The translations under genes were made by a program, and so were the position numbers. Positions 24,412 through 33,586 of a DNA stretch of 64,000 nucleotides are shown here, one piece after another. Positions within the stretch are counted from its first letter, which is position 1, and each line of letters begins with the position of its first letter. The stretch is from positions 599,321 to 663,320 of the forward strand of contig JAUXVF010000031.1 of NCBI GenBank assembly GCA_030680355.1, written 5' to 3'. Below the pieces are notes generated by a model. The model did no database searches. It was not told the DNA's origin and was given only the letters and a program-made list of their open reading frames with translations. The stretch comes from Caulobacter sp. GTDB lineage: Bacteria; Pseudomonadota; Alphaproteobacteria; Caulobacterales; Caulobacteraceae.

Positions 24412-25251
24412 TCAGGTCGGCAGCTGGACGCCCAGGTCGCCGGCCAGGTCGCGGATGAACTGCCACGCGACGCGGCCCGACCGGGAGCCGCGCAGCTGGG
24501 CCCAGCGCAGGGCCCGGCTGTCGAGCCCCGGCGTGGTCAGGCCAAATCGCGCCGCATAGGCTTGCACCGCCTCGAGATAGGCGGCCTGATCCATCGGCGG
24601 AAAACCGATCCACAGGCCGAATCGGTCCGAGACGCTGACCTCTTCTTCGGCGTTTTCGGCCGCCGCGATCATGCCCTGACCCTCGGCATGGTCGCGGGGC
24701 ATCAGATGACGGCGGTTGGACGTGGCCACGAACAGCACATTTTCCGGCGGACCGGCGACGCCGCCCTCGAGGGCCGACTTCAGCGCCTTGGCCGCCGCCG
24801 CGCCATCTTCGAACGACAGATCGTCGCAGAGCACCACGAACCGTTCGGACCGATCGCGCAGAATATCGAACAGCGGCGGCAGGGCGCCGACCTCGTCGCG
24901 GTCGACCTCGATCATCTTCAGGCCGGTGTTGCTCGCCGCAACAGCCATGAACGCCGCCTTGGCCAGCGAACTCTTGCCGGCGCCCCGCACGCCCCAGAGC
25001 AGGGCGTGGTTGCTGGGCAGGCCGCGGGCGAACCGGTCCAGGTTCTCGAGGAACCGGGCCTTCTGGCCGTCGACGCCGACCAGCAGGTCGAGGGGCAGGG
25101 TGTAGTCCGGCGCGGCGAGGAACCGGTCGCCCGCCGGGTCATGGCGGAACAGCCGGGCGTCTGAAAAATCCGGTTCGACCGGCGTCGCGGGGCCCAGCCG
25201 CTCCAGCGCCAGGGCGATCCGTGTGAGCAGGGCCTGTGTCTTATCGTCCAT
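24412..25251 (-). CDS. DUF815-family AAA+ ATPase
   Basis: 279 residues from ATG 25251 (an in-frame start at 25284 adds 11 residues without similarity). Walker A is WGVRGAGKSSLAKA and Walker B VVLCDDLSFEDG, with sensor residues in LFVATSNRRHLMPRD and a lid region with an Arg-finger-like SDRFGLWIGF. DUF815 proteins are bacterial AAA+ ATPases of unknown cellular role, commonly near secDF/yajC in alphaproteobacteria, as here. It is the only minus-strand gene in a long plus-strand block; its start faces yajC with a 116-bp gap. Confidence 0.88.
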   Translation of the reverse strand: MDDKTQALLTRIALALERLGPATPVEPDFSDARLFRHDPAGDRFLAAPDYTLPLDLLVGVDGQKARFLENLDRFARGLPSNHALLWGVRGAGKSSLAKAAFMAVAASNTGLKMIEVDRDEVGALPPLFDILRDRSERFVVLCDDLSFEDGAAAAKALKSALEGGVAGPPENVLFVATSNRRHLMPRDHAEGQGMIAAAENAEEEVSVSDRFGLWIGFPPMDQAAYLEAVQAYAARFGLTTPGLDSRALRWAQLRGSRSGRVAWQFIRDLAGDLGVQLPT

Positions 25252-25367
25252 GCTTCGCCATAGCGGGCGCGCCGCGCATTGCAAAGCGGTGGGGCAACGC
25301 CTAGTTTCCGCCGACCTTGAGGCGCGCCCCTGTGGCGGCGCCCGTATTTCCTGTTCACGGAGACGAC

Positions 25368-25679
25368 ATGGCTGGCGGCGACCCCACCAACATTCTCATG
25401 CAGATCGGCCCGATCCTGCTTCTGCTGGTGCTGTTCTACTTCATGCTCATCAGGCCGCAGCAGCAGCGCGCCAAGGCGCACCAGGCGATGCTCGCCGCGG
25501 TCAAACGCGGCGATCAGGTCGTTCTGAGCAGCGGCATGATCGGCAAGGTCGTCCGTGTCGAGGACAAGGAAGTCGGCCTCGAGATCTCCCAGGGTGTCAC
25601 GGTGAAGGTGGTCAAGACCATGATCGCCGAGGTGCGCGGCAAGGGTGAGCCCGCCGCCGCCAACGACGCCAAGACCTGA
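25368..25679 (+). CDS. yajC: Sec translocase accessory protein YajC
   Basis: 103 residues. One N-terminal membrane helix (about 10-28, IGPILLLLVLFYFMLI) runs into RPQQQRAKAHQAML, the family signature, then a small cytoplasmic domain (VKRGDQVVLSSGMIGKVVRVED). Works with SecDF at the SecYEG channel. Followed 25 bp later by secD on the same strand. Confidence 0.95.
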   Translation: MAGGDPTNILMQIGPILLLLVLFYFMLIRPQQQRAKAHQAMLAAVKRGDQVVLSSGMIGKVVRVEDKEVGLEISQGVTVKVVKTMIAEVRGKGEPAAANDAKT

Positions 25680-25704
25680 TCCTAGCGCCAAGGTTCTTTC
25701 CGTC

Positions 25705-27300
25705 ATGATGACGCTTTCGCGCTGGAAATTCATCGTCGTTGCGGCGTCGATCATTTTTGGCCTGCTCTTCGCCCTGCCCAATGTCCTGCCGGCCAACGTG
25801 CGGGAACAGCTTCCGGCGTTCATGCCGAAGAAGACCCTCAATCTGGGTCTCGATCTGCAGGGCGGCTCCTATCTGCTGCTCGAGGTCGACACTTCGGCTC
25901 TGCGCAAGGAGAAGGTGACCAACCTTCTGGAAGATGTCCGCAAGACCCTGCGCGACGAACAGATCGAGTTCACCGATCTCAAGCAGGCGGGGGCGGGCGC
26001 AACGGTCCGGATCAGCGATCCTGCCCGGATCGCTGACGCCTATAACCAGATGACCCGGCTGATTCAGCTGACCAAGTCCGGCAAGCAGGACCTGAAGGTC
26101 ACCCGCGAGAGCGACCAGCAGATCGCCCTCGAGTTTTCCGAGACCGCCCTGTCCGAACAGGCGTCGAGCGCGGTCGACCAGTCGATCGAGATCATTCGTC
26201 GCCGCGTCGACGAGCTGGGCACCCGCGAACCGGCCATTACCCGCCAGGGCTCGAACCGCATCGTCGTCCAGGCGCCCGGTGAGAGCGATCCCGAGAAGCT
26301 CAAGGCGGTTATCGGCCAGACGGCCAAACTGACTTTCCAGATGGTCGACACCAGCGTCACCGTCCAGGAGGCCCAGGCCGGCCGCTTGCCGCCGGGTTCG
26401 GAAATCCTGCCCAGCACCGACGGCTACGCACAGGCCTACGTCGTGCGCCGCCGCGCCGACGTCTCCGGCGAGATGCTGACCAATGCCCAGCAGACCAACG
26501 ACTCCCAGACCGGCGAAGTGGTTGTCTCCTTCCGCTTCAACAGCCAGGGCGCCCGCCGCTTCGGCGAGGTGACCAGCAAGAATATCGGCAAGCCCTTCGC
26601 CATCATTCTCGACGGCAAGGTCATTTCCGCCCCGCGCATCAACAGCGCCATCACCGGCGGCTCGGGCCAGATCACCGGCAACTACACCGTTGAATCGGCC
26701 AACCAGTTGGCCATCCTGCTGCGCGCCGGCGCCCTGCCGGCGCCGCTGAACGTTGAGGAGCAACGCACCGTCGGGGCCGAGCTCGGCGCTGACGCGGTCG
26801 AGGCCGGCAAGCTGTCGACGATGGTCGGTTTCGTCACCATCCTGATCTTCATGATGCTGGCCTATGGCTGGCTGTTTGGCGGCATCTCGGTGATTGGCCT
26901 GCTGATCAACGGCCTGCTGATCATCGCCTGTATGAGCGCCACCCAGGCGACTCTGACGCTTCCGGGGGTGGCGGGTTTGATCCTGACCCTAGCGGTGGCC
27001 GTCGACGCCAACGTGCTTATCTACGAGCGCATGCGCGATGAGGTGAGGGCGGGAAGACCGCTGGTCTCGGCCATGGACTCGGGATTCTCCCGCGCCATGG
27101 AGACCATCATCGACGCCAACCTGACGACGCTGCTGGCGGCGCTGATCATGTTCTTCTTCGGGGCAGGGCCTGTACGTGGCTTCGCCTGGACGCTGTCGAT
27201 CGGGGTGTTCACCTCGGTGTTCACGGCTGTTGTTGTGACGCAGCTTCTGCTTGGCGTCTGGTTCCGGTGGCGGCGTCCCAAGACGCTGCCGATCGCGTGA
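25705..27300 (+). CDS. secD: Protein translocase subunit SecD
   Basis: 531 residues with six membrane helices. Uses the proton gradient to pull exported proteins on the periplasmic side. LNLGLDLQGGSYLLLEVDTS (about 48-67) is the first conserved motif; the large periplasmic P1 region includes IEIIRRRVDELGTREP and RIVVQAPGE. VDANVLIYERMRDEVRAG in the membrane half carries the conserved Asp involved in proton transfer. Two adjacent ATG codons (25705, 25708) are possible starts; in-frame codons upstream to 25645 overlap yajC and are rejected. secF follows after 10 bp. Confidence 0.95.
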   Translation: MMTLSRWKFIVVAASIIFGLLFALPNVLPANVREQLPAFMPKKTLNLGLDLQGGSYLLLEVDTSALRKEKVTNLLEDVRKTLRDEQIEFTDLKQAGAGATVRISDPARIADAYNQMTRLIQLTKSGKQDLKVTRESDQQIALEFSETALSEQASSAVDQSIEIIRRRVDELGTREPAITRQGSNRIVVQAPGESDPEKLKAVIGQTAKLTFQMVDTSVTVQEAQAGRLPPGSEILPSTDGYAQAYVVRRRADVSGEMLTNAQQTNDSQTGEVVVSFRFNSQGARRFGEVTSKNIGKPFAIILDGKVISAPRINSAITGGSGQITGNYTVESANQLAILLRAGALPAPLNVEEQRTVGAELGADAVEAGKLSTMVGFVTILIFMMLAYGWLFGGISVIGLLINGLLIIACMSATQATLTLPGVAGLILTLAVAVDANVLIYERMRDEVRAGRPLVSAMDSGFSRAMETIIDANLTTLLAALIMFFFGAGPVRGFAWTLSIGVFTSVFTAVVVTQLLLGVWFRWRRPKTLPIA

Positions 27301-27310
27301 GGTGCGTCTG

Positions 27311-28282
27311 ATGTCCTTCTGGCCCATGATCAAGATTCTGCCGGTCAAGACGAACTTCCGTTTTGTCGACTTCGCCCTCTATGCGGGAGCCCTGTCGCTT
27401 GTCCTGACGCTGGTGTCGCTGGCCCTGGTGCTGCTGCCGTTCAAGCCGCCCTGCGCGGGCCTGACCTGTGGCATCGACTTCAAGGGCGGCACGGTGCTGG
27501 AATTCACCACCACGCCCAAACAGGTGGACCTGCCCGCTGTGCGCAAGGTTCTTGGCGAGAAGAACCTCGGCGAAGTGGGCATTCAGGCCTTCGGTGACGG
27601 CACCGGCGCCATGGTGCGTTTCCAGAACCCCGCCGGGCGTGACGCCAACGCGGTGAAGTCCGACATTCGCGTGTCCCTCGAACAGGCGCTGGGCCAGGTG
27701 AAGTTCACCAACGACGCCACCGTCGGGGCCAAGGTCTCGAGTGAGCTGTTCACCAGCGGCATCCTGGCCCTGCTGGTCGCGATCGCGCTTATGCTGGTCT
27801 ACATCTGGTTCCGGTTCGAACTGCAGTTCGGCCTGGGGGCGGTCGTGGCGCTGTTCCACGATGTGATCCTGACCTTTGGTCTGATCGCCTTCACCAAGAT
27901 GGAGTTCAGCCTGACCACCATCGCGGCCATCCTGACCATCATCGGCTATTCGATGAACGACACCGTCGTGGTCTTCGACCGCCTGCGGGAGAACCTGCGC
28001 AAATACAAGAAGATGCCCCTGCGCGAGGTTATCGACCTGTCCATCAACGAGACCCTGTCGCGCACCATCATCACCGGCCTGACCGCGGTCATGGCCCTGG
28101 CCGGCCTGGCCGTGTTCGGCGGCGAGGCGCTGTTCGGCTTCTCGGTGATCATGATGTTCGGCATCGCCCTGGGCACCTACTCCTCCATCTATGTGGCGGC
28201 GCCGGTGATCCTGATGTGGGGCGTCAAGCGGGGCGAGGAAGAGGCGACGCCGATCACGTTCGGCGCGGCCTCCCGCCCCTGA
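27311..28282 (+). CDS. secF: Protein translocase subunit SecF
   Basis: 323 residues with six membrane helices. GIDFKGGTVLEFTT (about 55-68) is the periplasmic motif shared with SecD, and TIIGYSMNDTVVVFDRLRENLRK contains the proton-path Asp and SecF signature. LSRTIITGLTAVMALAGLAVFGG lies in the later helices. Forms a heteromer with SecD and YajC. The Mth938-like gene starts only 8 bp downstream, so it is likely part of the same operon. Confidence 0.95.
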   Translation: MSFWPMIKILPVKTNFRFVDFALYAGALSLVLTLVSLALVLLPFKPPCAGLTCGIDFKGGTVLEFTTTPKQVDLPAVRKVLGEKNLGEVGIQAFGDGTGAMVRFQNPAGRDANAVKSDIRVSLEQALGQVKFTNDATVGAKVSSELFTSGILALLVAIALMLVYIWFRFELQFGLGAVVALFHDVILTFGLIAFTKMEFSLTTIAAILTIIGYSMNDTVVVFDRLRENLRKYKKMPLREVIDLSINETLSRTIITGLTAVMALAGLAVFGGEALFGFSVIMMFGIALGTYSSIYVAAPVILMWGVKRGEEEATPITFGAASRP

Positions 28283-28290
28283 GGCCGGTC

Positions 28291-28644
28291 GTGCGGCGCC
28301 CGCCGTCCATCGACGCTTATGGCGGCGGCGGATTTCGGGTGTCCGGCGACTGGCGGCCCGGATCGTTGCTGATTGTCGACGATGTCCCCAGCGACTGGAC
28401 CGTGACGGACTTCGAAGCCCTGACGGTAGACGACTTCGCGCCGATCCTGGCGGCCGGCGCGGCGGTCGAGTTCGTGCTGCTGGGCACGGGCCTGGTCCAG
28501 TCCCTGCCGCCCCGGGCCGTGCGCGACCTGCTCAAGGCAGCGGGCGTGGGGCTTGAGTTCATGTCCACCGAAGCGGCCGCCCGAACCTACAATATCGTCG
28601 CTTCGGACGGCCGCCGCGTGGCTGCGGCCCTGATCGCCGTTTGA
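28291..28644 (+). CDS. Mth938-like (DUF498) domain protein
   Basis: 117 residues starting at GTG 28291 with GAGG 7-10 bases upstream (28281-28284). Matches the short alpha/beta fold of the Mth938/NDUFAF3-like family: IDAYGGGGFRVSGDWRPGSLLIVDD, then VEFVLLGTGLVQSLPPRAVRDLL, with GTG and PP typical of the family. The human relative NDUFAF3 helps assemble respiratory complex I; bacterial members have no firm role. In alphaproteobacteria it commonly follows secF, and the squalene-synthase-like gene at 29396 resembles another complex I factor (NDUFAF6), a suggestive pairing. Confidence 0.85.
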   Translation: MRRPPSIDAYGGGGFRVSGDWRPGSLLIVDDVPSDWTVTDFEALTVDDFAPILAAGAAVEFVLLGTGLVQSLPPRAVRDLLKAAGVGLEFMSTEAAARTYNIVASDGRRVAAALIAV

Positions 28645-28722
28645 GATTGCTAGGCCTTTGCAGCTCCCGGCGAAGCGGCCTATAGCTGAGCGCTTGGGTA
28701 GGACAATTCCAGGGGCAATACG

Positions 28723-29331
28723 ATGGTAGCCGGACTTCTCGCAAACTTCCGCAATACGATGATTGTCAGCGTGCTTCTCGCGCTGGTCATGGTCTACGCC
28801 TACATGCAGCATGCTGGCGGCCCGGACATGATCTTCTGGCAGTCGATCCTGCGTCTGATCCACGTCTTCTTCGGCATCCTGTGGATCGGTCTGCTCTACT
28901 ACTTCAACTTCGTCCAGATCCGGGTCATGCCGGCCATTCCCGCCGAGCTGAAACCCGCCGTTTCCAAACACATCGCCCCCGAGGCGCTGTTCTGGTTCCG
29001 CTGGGCCGCCCTGGGCACCTGGGTGTTCGGCGTGCTTCTGGCTGGCAGCCGCGGCTACCTGATCGAGGCCTTCAGCCTCGGCGCGACCGAAGGCTTCGCC
29101 GTTCCGAGCCACATCATGATCGGCATCGGCATGTGGCTGGCCACGATCATGTTCCTCAATGTCTGGGTGTTCATCTGGCCGGCCCAGAAGATCGCGCTCG
29201 GCATGGTCGAGGGCGACGCTGACGCCAAGGCCAAGGCCGGCAAGACGGCGATGCTGTTCTCGCGGACCAACACGCTGCTGAGCCTGCCGATGCTGGCGGC
29301 GATGACCATGAACCAGACGCTGTTCGGCTAG
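28723..29331 (+). CDS. Multi-pass membrane protein related to the PuuD membrane domain
   Basis: 202 residues with about five membrane segments (17-30, 36-60, 84-106, 121-145, 178-196). RLIHVFFGILWIGLLYYFNFVQIRVMP (about 45-71) and the conserved His residues near membrane faces resemble the N-terminal membrane region of urate hydroxylase PuuD (DUF989-like) without the C-terminal cytochrome c. Whether it binds haem is unknown. Similar proteins are often labelled NusG-like in databases, which the sequence does not support. A terminator hairpin follows at 29355. Confidence 0.6.
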   Translation: MVAGLLANFRNTMIVSVLLALVMVYAYMQHAGGPDMIFWQSILRLIHVFFGILWIGLLYYFNFVQIRVMPAIPAELKPAVSKHIAPEALFWFRWAALGTWVFGVLLAGSRGYLIEAFSLGATEGFAVPSHIMIGIGMWLATIMFLNVWVFIWPAQKIALGMVEGDADAKAKAGKTAMLFSRTNTLLSLPMLAAMTMNQTLFG

Positions 29332-29354
29332 CCAGCCGACGGCCAGAGACAGGG

Positions 29355-29382
29355 GAGGGGCCTGCCGCACGGCGGGCCCCTC
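29355..29382 (+). terminator. Rho-independent terminator
   Basis: GAGGGGCC (29355-29362) pairs with GGCCCCTC (29375-29382), with further partial pairing in the 12-base loop; TTTCC follows. It lies 24 bp after the membrane-protein stop and before the next gene start at 29396. Confidence 0.65.
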
Positions 29383-29395
29383 TTTCCTTGACGCC

Positions 29396-30022
29396 ATGGA
29401 TGAAGACCTCGACGCCCTTGTCCGGCGGGTCGACCCCGACCGCTGGATGTCCAGCCGCTTCGTCGCGGATGCGGCCGCGCGCGCCGACCTGATCACCCTC
29501 TACGCCTTCGAAGCCGAGCTTCTGGCCATCCCGACCCGGGTCACCGAGCCGATGCTGGCCGAGATGCGCTACGCCTGGTGGCGCGAGCAGCTGGACGGCA
29601 TGTTCGCCGGCGTGGCGCGGACCGGCCATCCGGTGCTCGAGGCCCTGACCGACGTGGTCACGCGCCACGGTCTTGATCGCGCGCCGCTCGAGGCCCTGAT
29701 CGAGGCCCATGTCGACCGTATCCACGACGCCCCACACGATCTGGACGCCTTCTATGTCGCGCCAATGCAGACGGCCGTTCAACTTCTGGTCGGCCCGGGG
29801 CACGAGGCCGCCGTGGTCGAGGCCGGGCGCATGTGGGGCCTGGCGCAGACCGGCCAGACGCAGGCGGCGCGGGCCTTGCGGACCGGCGCCAACCGGAACC
29901 TGAAAACCCTGCCGGTCGCGGCGTTTCCGGCGGTCGCGCACGCGACCCTGATCCGGCCGGACGCGCCCGAACCGTTCAGGCGTCTGCGGCTGGTCTGGAG
30001 TTCCCTGACCGGGCGGCTCTGA
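29396..30022 (+). CDS. Squalene/phytoene synthase-fold protein (NDUFAF6-like)
   Basis: 208 residues. The N-terminal half matches the trans-isoprenyl synthase class: DPDRWMSSRFVADAAARADLITLYAFEAEL (14-43), IPTRVTEPMLAEMRYAWWREQLD. True squalene/phytoene synthases carry two DxxxD magnesium sites; neither is seen here, and the protein is about 80 residues shorter than an enzyme. That is the pattern of NDUFAF6-type proteins, which help assemble respiratory complex I in mitochondria. Catalysis is unlikely; an assembly or scaffolding role is inference. No carotenoid or hopanoid genes are nearby. Confidence 0.75.
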   Translation: MDEDLDALVRRVDPDRWMSSRFVADAAARADLITLYAFEAELLAIPTRVTEPMLAEMRYAWWREQLDGMFAGVARTGHPVLEALTDVVTRHGLDRAPLEALIEAHVDRIHDAPHDLDAFYVAPMQTAVQLLVGPGHEAAVVEAGRMWGLAQTGQTQAARALRTGANRNLKTLPVAAFPAVAHATLIRPDAPEPFRRLRLVWSSLTGRL

Positions 30023-30033
30023 CCCGGCCGACG

Positions 30034-30237
30034 TCAGCCGCCTGAGCGGTTGATCGCCTCGATGCGGCGATCCATGTCGGCGACGACGGTCTCCTGACGC
30101 AGCTTCTCCGAGACCATGTTAACCGGCGCGCCGTCGTCATAGGTCAACTGCGCGCCCCCGGCGATCAGGTCGAGGCGATGCAGCGCTGTGGCTCTGCGGG
30201 CCTTGAGTCGGTCGAGTTCGGCGGCCGTGTCGGTCAT
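30034..30237 (-). CDS. Small hypothetical protein coupled to trmFO
   Basis: 67 residues, family not recognised. [35 protein letters not shown] looks like a helical hairpin; VVADMDRRIEAINRSGG ends in another helix. The ATG (30237-30235) overlaps the trmFO stop, so it is read from the same mRNA by coupling. The composition (helical, charged, about 65 residues) recalls small phage head-joining proteins, but no phage genes are near. Real gene likely; function unknown. Confidence 0.6.
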   Translation of the reverse strand: MTDTAAELDRLKARRATALHRLDLIAGGAQLTYDDGAPVNMVSEKLRQETVVADMDRRIEAINRSGG

Positions 30238-31631
30238 CAGCCGGCCTCGCGCCAGGCGGTCAGCGCGTCGACGGCGCGAAGGCTCATCAGCCGTTTCTTG
30301 GCCCGGCCGCGGTCTTTGGGCGGGATCTTGACCCCGACCTCATCGACCCTGGGCGCCTCGAGCGGCGGCAGAAGGCCGTAGTTGATGTTCATCGGCTGGA
30401 ATTTGGAAATGCCGCCCGGACCGTCGAGGTGGCCGCCGGTGATGTGTTCGACCAGGGCCCCCATGGCGGTGTGGACCGGCGGGGCCTCGATCGGGCGACC
30501 CAGGCGTTCGGCGGCGGCGAGCCGGCCGGTCAGCAGGCCCATGGCGGCGCTCTCGACATAGCCCTCGACCCCGGTGACCTGACCGGCGAAGCGCAGGCGC
30601 GGCATGGCCTTCAACCGCAGCTGACGGTCCAGCAGTTTGGGGCTGTTGAGGAAGGTGTTTCGGTGCAGGCCGCCGAGGCGGGCGAACTGGGCCTCGTGCA
30701 GGCCGGGGATCATGCGGAACACCTCGGCCTGGGCCCCGTGCTTCAGCTTGGTCTGGAAGCCGACCATGTTGAACAGGGTGCCAAGCGCGTTATCCTGGCG
30801 CAGCTGGACGATGGCGTAGGCCTTGACCTGCGGATCGCGCGGATTGGTCAGGCCGACGGGCTTCATGGGCCCGTGGCGCAGGGTTTCGCGGCCGCGCTCG
30901 GCCATGACCTCGATCGGCAGACAGCCGTCGAAATAGGGGACGTTCTCCCAGTCCTTGAACTCGGCCTTGGGCCCGGCCAGCAGGGCGTCGATGAAGGCCT
31001 CGTACTGCGGCTTGGTCATCGGACAGTTGACGTATGCCGCCGCGTCGCCGCCCGGGCCCTCCTTGTCGTAGCGCGACTGGCGCCAGGCGATGTCGAAATC
31101 GATGCTGTCAGCGTGGACGATGGGGGCGATGGCGTCGAAGAAGCTCAGGCTCTCCTCGCCGGTCAGCTCGAGGATCGCCGCGGCCAGGGCCGGGGAGGTC
31201 AGCGGCCCGGTGGCGACAATGACATTGTCCCAGTCTTCGGGCGGCAGGCCGGCGATCTCTTCCCGAACGATGGTGATCAGGGGGTGGGCCTCGAGGCGGG
31301 CGGTGACTGCCTGGGAAAAGCCGTCGCGGTCGACGGCCAGGGCGCCGCCGGCGGGCACCTGATGGGCGTCGCCGCAGCTCATGATGATGGAATCGAGCGT
31401 GCGCATCTCGGCGTGCAGCAGGCCGACGGCGTTGTGCTCCCAGTCGTCGGACCGGAAGGAGTTGGAACAGACCAGCTCGGCCAGGCCGTCGGTCTGGTGG
31501 GCGTCGGTCTTGACCCCGGGGACGCCGCGCATTTCGTGCAGGGTCACGGGAACGCCGGCGCGGGCGATCTGCCAGGCGGCTTCGGAGCCGGCCAGGCCGC
31601 CGCCGATGACATGGACGGGTTTGATGGTCAT
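30237..31631 (-). CDS. trmFO: Methylenetetrahydrofolate-tRNA-(uracil-5-)-methyltransferase
   Basis: 464 residues. Makes ribothymidine at U54 of tRNA with folate and [21 protein letters not shown] (about 6-23) is the FAD-binding loop; [13 protein letters not shown] holds the first conserved Cys, and [19 protein letters not shown] the second Cys, both used in the proposed mechanism. GLTNPRD and the C-terminal [12 protein letters not shown] are family signatures. ATG 31631 is chosen because it begins [12 protein letters not shown]; the upstream in-frame start at 31643 adds only MCPP. Confidence 0.94.
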   Translation of the reverse strand: MTIKPVHVIGGGLAGSEAAWQIARAGVPVTLHEMRGVPGVKTDAHQTDGLAELVCSNSFRSDDWEHNAVGLLHAEMRTLDSIIMSCGDAHQVPAGGALAVDRDGFSQAVTARLEAHPLITIVREEIAGLPPEDWDNVIVATGPLTSPALAAAILELTGEESLSFFDAIAPIVHADSIDFDIAWRQSRYDKEGPGGDAAAYVNCPMTKPQYEAFIDALLAGPKAEFKDWENVPYFDGCLPIEVMAERGRETLRHGPMKPVGLTNPRDPQVKAYAIVQLRQDNALGTLFNMVGFQTKLKHGAQAEVFRMIPGLHEAQFARLGGLHRNTFLNSPKLLDRQLRLKAMPRLRFAGQVTGVEGYVESAAMGLLTGRLAAAERLGRPIEAPPVHTAMGALVEHITGGHLDGPGGISKFQPMNINYGLLPPLEAPRVDEVGVKIPPKDRGRAKKRLMSLRAVDALTAWREAG

Positions 31632-31739
31632 GGGCGGACACATAGGCTGACGCGCGCTCGCGCGAAAGCGGTGGATGCTGGCGTTGGGGCCGAGAATGTG
31701 TTGGTCTCGACGACCGTGGTTCTTCGGGGAGGGTGGATC

Positions 31740-32702
31740 GTGGCTCGTATTGACATCGGCAGGACGGCTTTCGCCGGGTTCAGCCTGATCGGGCGCAAGC
31801 CCATGGCGCTGATCGGTTGGGCGCTCTTCATTTTCGTTCTGGGGGTTCTGCCGGCGATCGGCATGGCCGCGGCCCTTGGGTCGTCAATGGCCGACCTGAT
31901 GGCGCTGGGCGATACGGACCCGACGCCTGAACAGATGATGCCTTTCATGTCGACGATATATGCCGGACAGGCGATCCTCTGGCTGCCGGGGCTGCTCATG
32001 CGGATCATGCTGGCCGGGGCCATATTCCGCGCCGTGCTCGAGCCGTCGCAGGGGCGATGGGCCTACCTGCGGCTGGGCATGGGCGAGGTCATGCTGGCCC
32101 TGGTGACCATCTGCCTGGGCATTCTGCTGGGCATGGGCGCGCTGATCTGGGCGCTGATCTCGTTCGGCGTCGGGGCCGCCGTCTGGCAGGCCTCGCATCA
32201 AGCGGCCATCGGCGTGGGCGTCCTGTTCGGTCTGGTCCTGGTTGTGGCCTTTGTCTGGGCGTTGCTGCGCTTCTCCCTGGCGGCGCCGATGAGCCTTGCC
32301 GAGCGCAGTTTCCGCCTGTTCGAATCGTGGTCCCTGACCCGCGGCCATGTGCTGAGTCTGCTTCTGGTCGGCGTTCTCCTGGTCATCACCCTGCTCGTGC
32401 TGGAAGCGGCCGTGATGGCCGTGCTGTTCGGGGTCATCGCCGGCGTGGCCGGCGTGGCCATTGGCGCCGGCGGTCTTGCCGGATTCAATGAGGAGAGCAT
32501 TCGGGCCTTCTTCGGCCAGCCGCCAGAGACCTGGATGGCGACGCTGGGCCCCTGGGTCCTGGCCGCGGGCCTGGTGATCAGCCTTGTGGGCGCGGCGGCC
32601 TTCGTCATCACCACCGCCCCCTGGGCCGAGGCCTATCGGCAGCTCAGGGCGCCCACGGCGGCGCCGTCGCCGGAGGCCGCAGCCGACGCCCTGGCCGCCT
32701 GA
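31740..32702 (+). CDS. Multi-pass membrane protein, paralogue 1 of 4
   Basis: 320 residues from GTG 31740, with GGGGAGGG 7 bases upstream. About six membrane segments (22-46, 76-96, 110-135, 148-175, 215-245, 270-298). It shares an architecture with 32786, 33583 and 35276: an N-terminal AFxGFxLIxRxP-type cytoplasmic lead, a R(W/A)xYLRLGxxE box (here [11 protein letters not shown], about 103-113), and a post-helix signature [27 protein letters not shown] (about 180-206). I know no function for this family; it looks like an integral membrane scaffold or regulator rather than a transporter, as no ATPase or solute-binding partner is present. Confidence 0.75.
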   Translation: MARIDIGRTAFAGFSLIGRKPMALIGWALFIFVLGVLPAIGMAAALGSSMADLMALGDTDPTPEQMMPFMSTIYAGQAILWLPGLLMRIMLAGAIFRAVLEPSQGRWAYLRLGMGEVMLALVTICLGILLGMGALIWALISFGVGAAVWQASHQAAIGVGVLFGLVLVVAFVWALLRFSLAAPMSLAERSFRLFESWSLTRGHVLSLLLVGVLLVITLLVLEAAVMAVLFGVIAGVAGVAIGAGGLAGFNEESIRAFFGQPPETWMATLGPWVLAAGLVISLVGAAAFVITTAPWAEAYRQLRAPTAAPSPEAAADALAA

Positions 32703-32785
32703 CAGCAAATCCAGTCGCCACCGCGCGCAAAGCAGGGTTTAAGTCGGCCCGGAAGCTAAGCCGCGCCCGGTGCGCGAGAGGTCAT

Positions 32786-33586
32786 ATGGTGCAGGCGCGT
32801 TTTTCCGTTCGGTCGGCTGTGACCGCGGGGTTTGATTTCTGGCGGCGCGACGGCCTCAAGGCTGTCGGCCCGCTGGCGATCGCCGCCGTCGTGGGCCTCG
32901 CCTCGACAGCCGCCGCCACGGGTGAGATGCGTATCGCGGCCCTGGTGATCAACCTGCTGGCCGTGAACGTCGCCCAGGCCGCCCTTTTCCGCCTGGCCCT
33001 CCACCCGGCCGGCGCCGAGTCGCCGGATCGGAACGGGCCGTTCGGCCTGCAGTGGCGCGGGCTTGAAACCCGGCTGCTGGGTCTGACCCTGGTCCTGATC
33101 ATCCTGTTTGTCGGCCTGGCCCTGCTGGCGACCCTGGCTCTGGCGCTCGTCATGGCGCCCATCCTTGGCCAGGCCGCCGTAAACGCGACGACGCCCGAGG
33201 CCCTGCTGGCGGCCCTGCCGCCGGCGGCCAGGCTGGCGTTCAATCTGTCGCTCGCCGTGTTCCTGGTGGCCATGATCCTGCTGGCCATTCGACTGACCCT
33301 GGCGACGCCGGACGTGGCGGTTGAAAATCGCATCCGGCTTCGGCCAGCGTTTCGCATGACCAAGGGCGCGGTGGGGCCGCTGTTCCTCGCCCAGTTGCTG
33401 ATCTACCTGCCCATCATCGCGCTTCAGGGGCTGGCCTGGGCCTTCGTCCAGGTCACCGGAAGTCCGGAACTGGAGCCCTGGGCCCAGGCCATAGCCGGCG
33501 CCGTCGGGACCTTTTTCTACATCCCGATCAGTGTCGGCATGACCGCCTACATCTACCTGCGTCTTCGCGGAGGGGACGACAAATGA
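32786..33586 (+). CDS. Multi-pass membrane protein, paralogue 2 of 4 (most diverged)
   Basis: 266 residues, about six membrane segments. ATG 32786 has GAGAGG upstream. The RLTLATPDVAVENRIRLRPAFRMTKG segment (about 170-195) aligns with [26 protein letters not shown] of paralogue 1, the main evidence of common descent. The YLRLG box is weak here (NGPFGLQWRGLETRLLG). The stop overlaps the start of paralogue 3 by four bases, so they are cotranslated. Function unknown. Confidence 0.72.
   Translation: MVQARFSVRSAVTAGFDFWRRDGLKAVGPLAIAAVVGLASTAAATGEMRIAALVINLLAVNVAQAALFRLALHPAGAESPDRNGPFGLQWRGLETRLLGLTLVLIILFVGLALLATLALALVMAPILGQAAVNATTPEALLAALPPAARLAFNLSLAVFLVAMILLAIRLTLATPDVAVENRIRLRPAFRMTKGAVGPLFLAQLLIYLPIIALQGLAWAFVQVTGSPELEPWAQAIAGAVGTFFYIPISVGMTAYIYLRLRGGDDK

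Noticed and set aside
30429..31739. Long plus-strand open frame running into the first membrane paralogue
   Set aside because: It lies opposite trmFO and has shadow composition; the real gene starts at GTG 31740 behind a good ribosome site.
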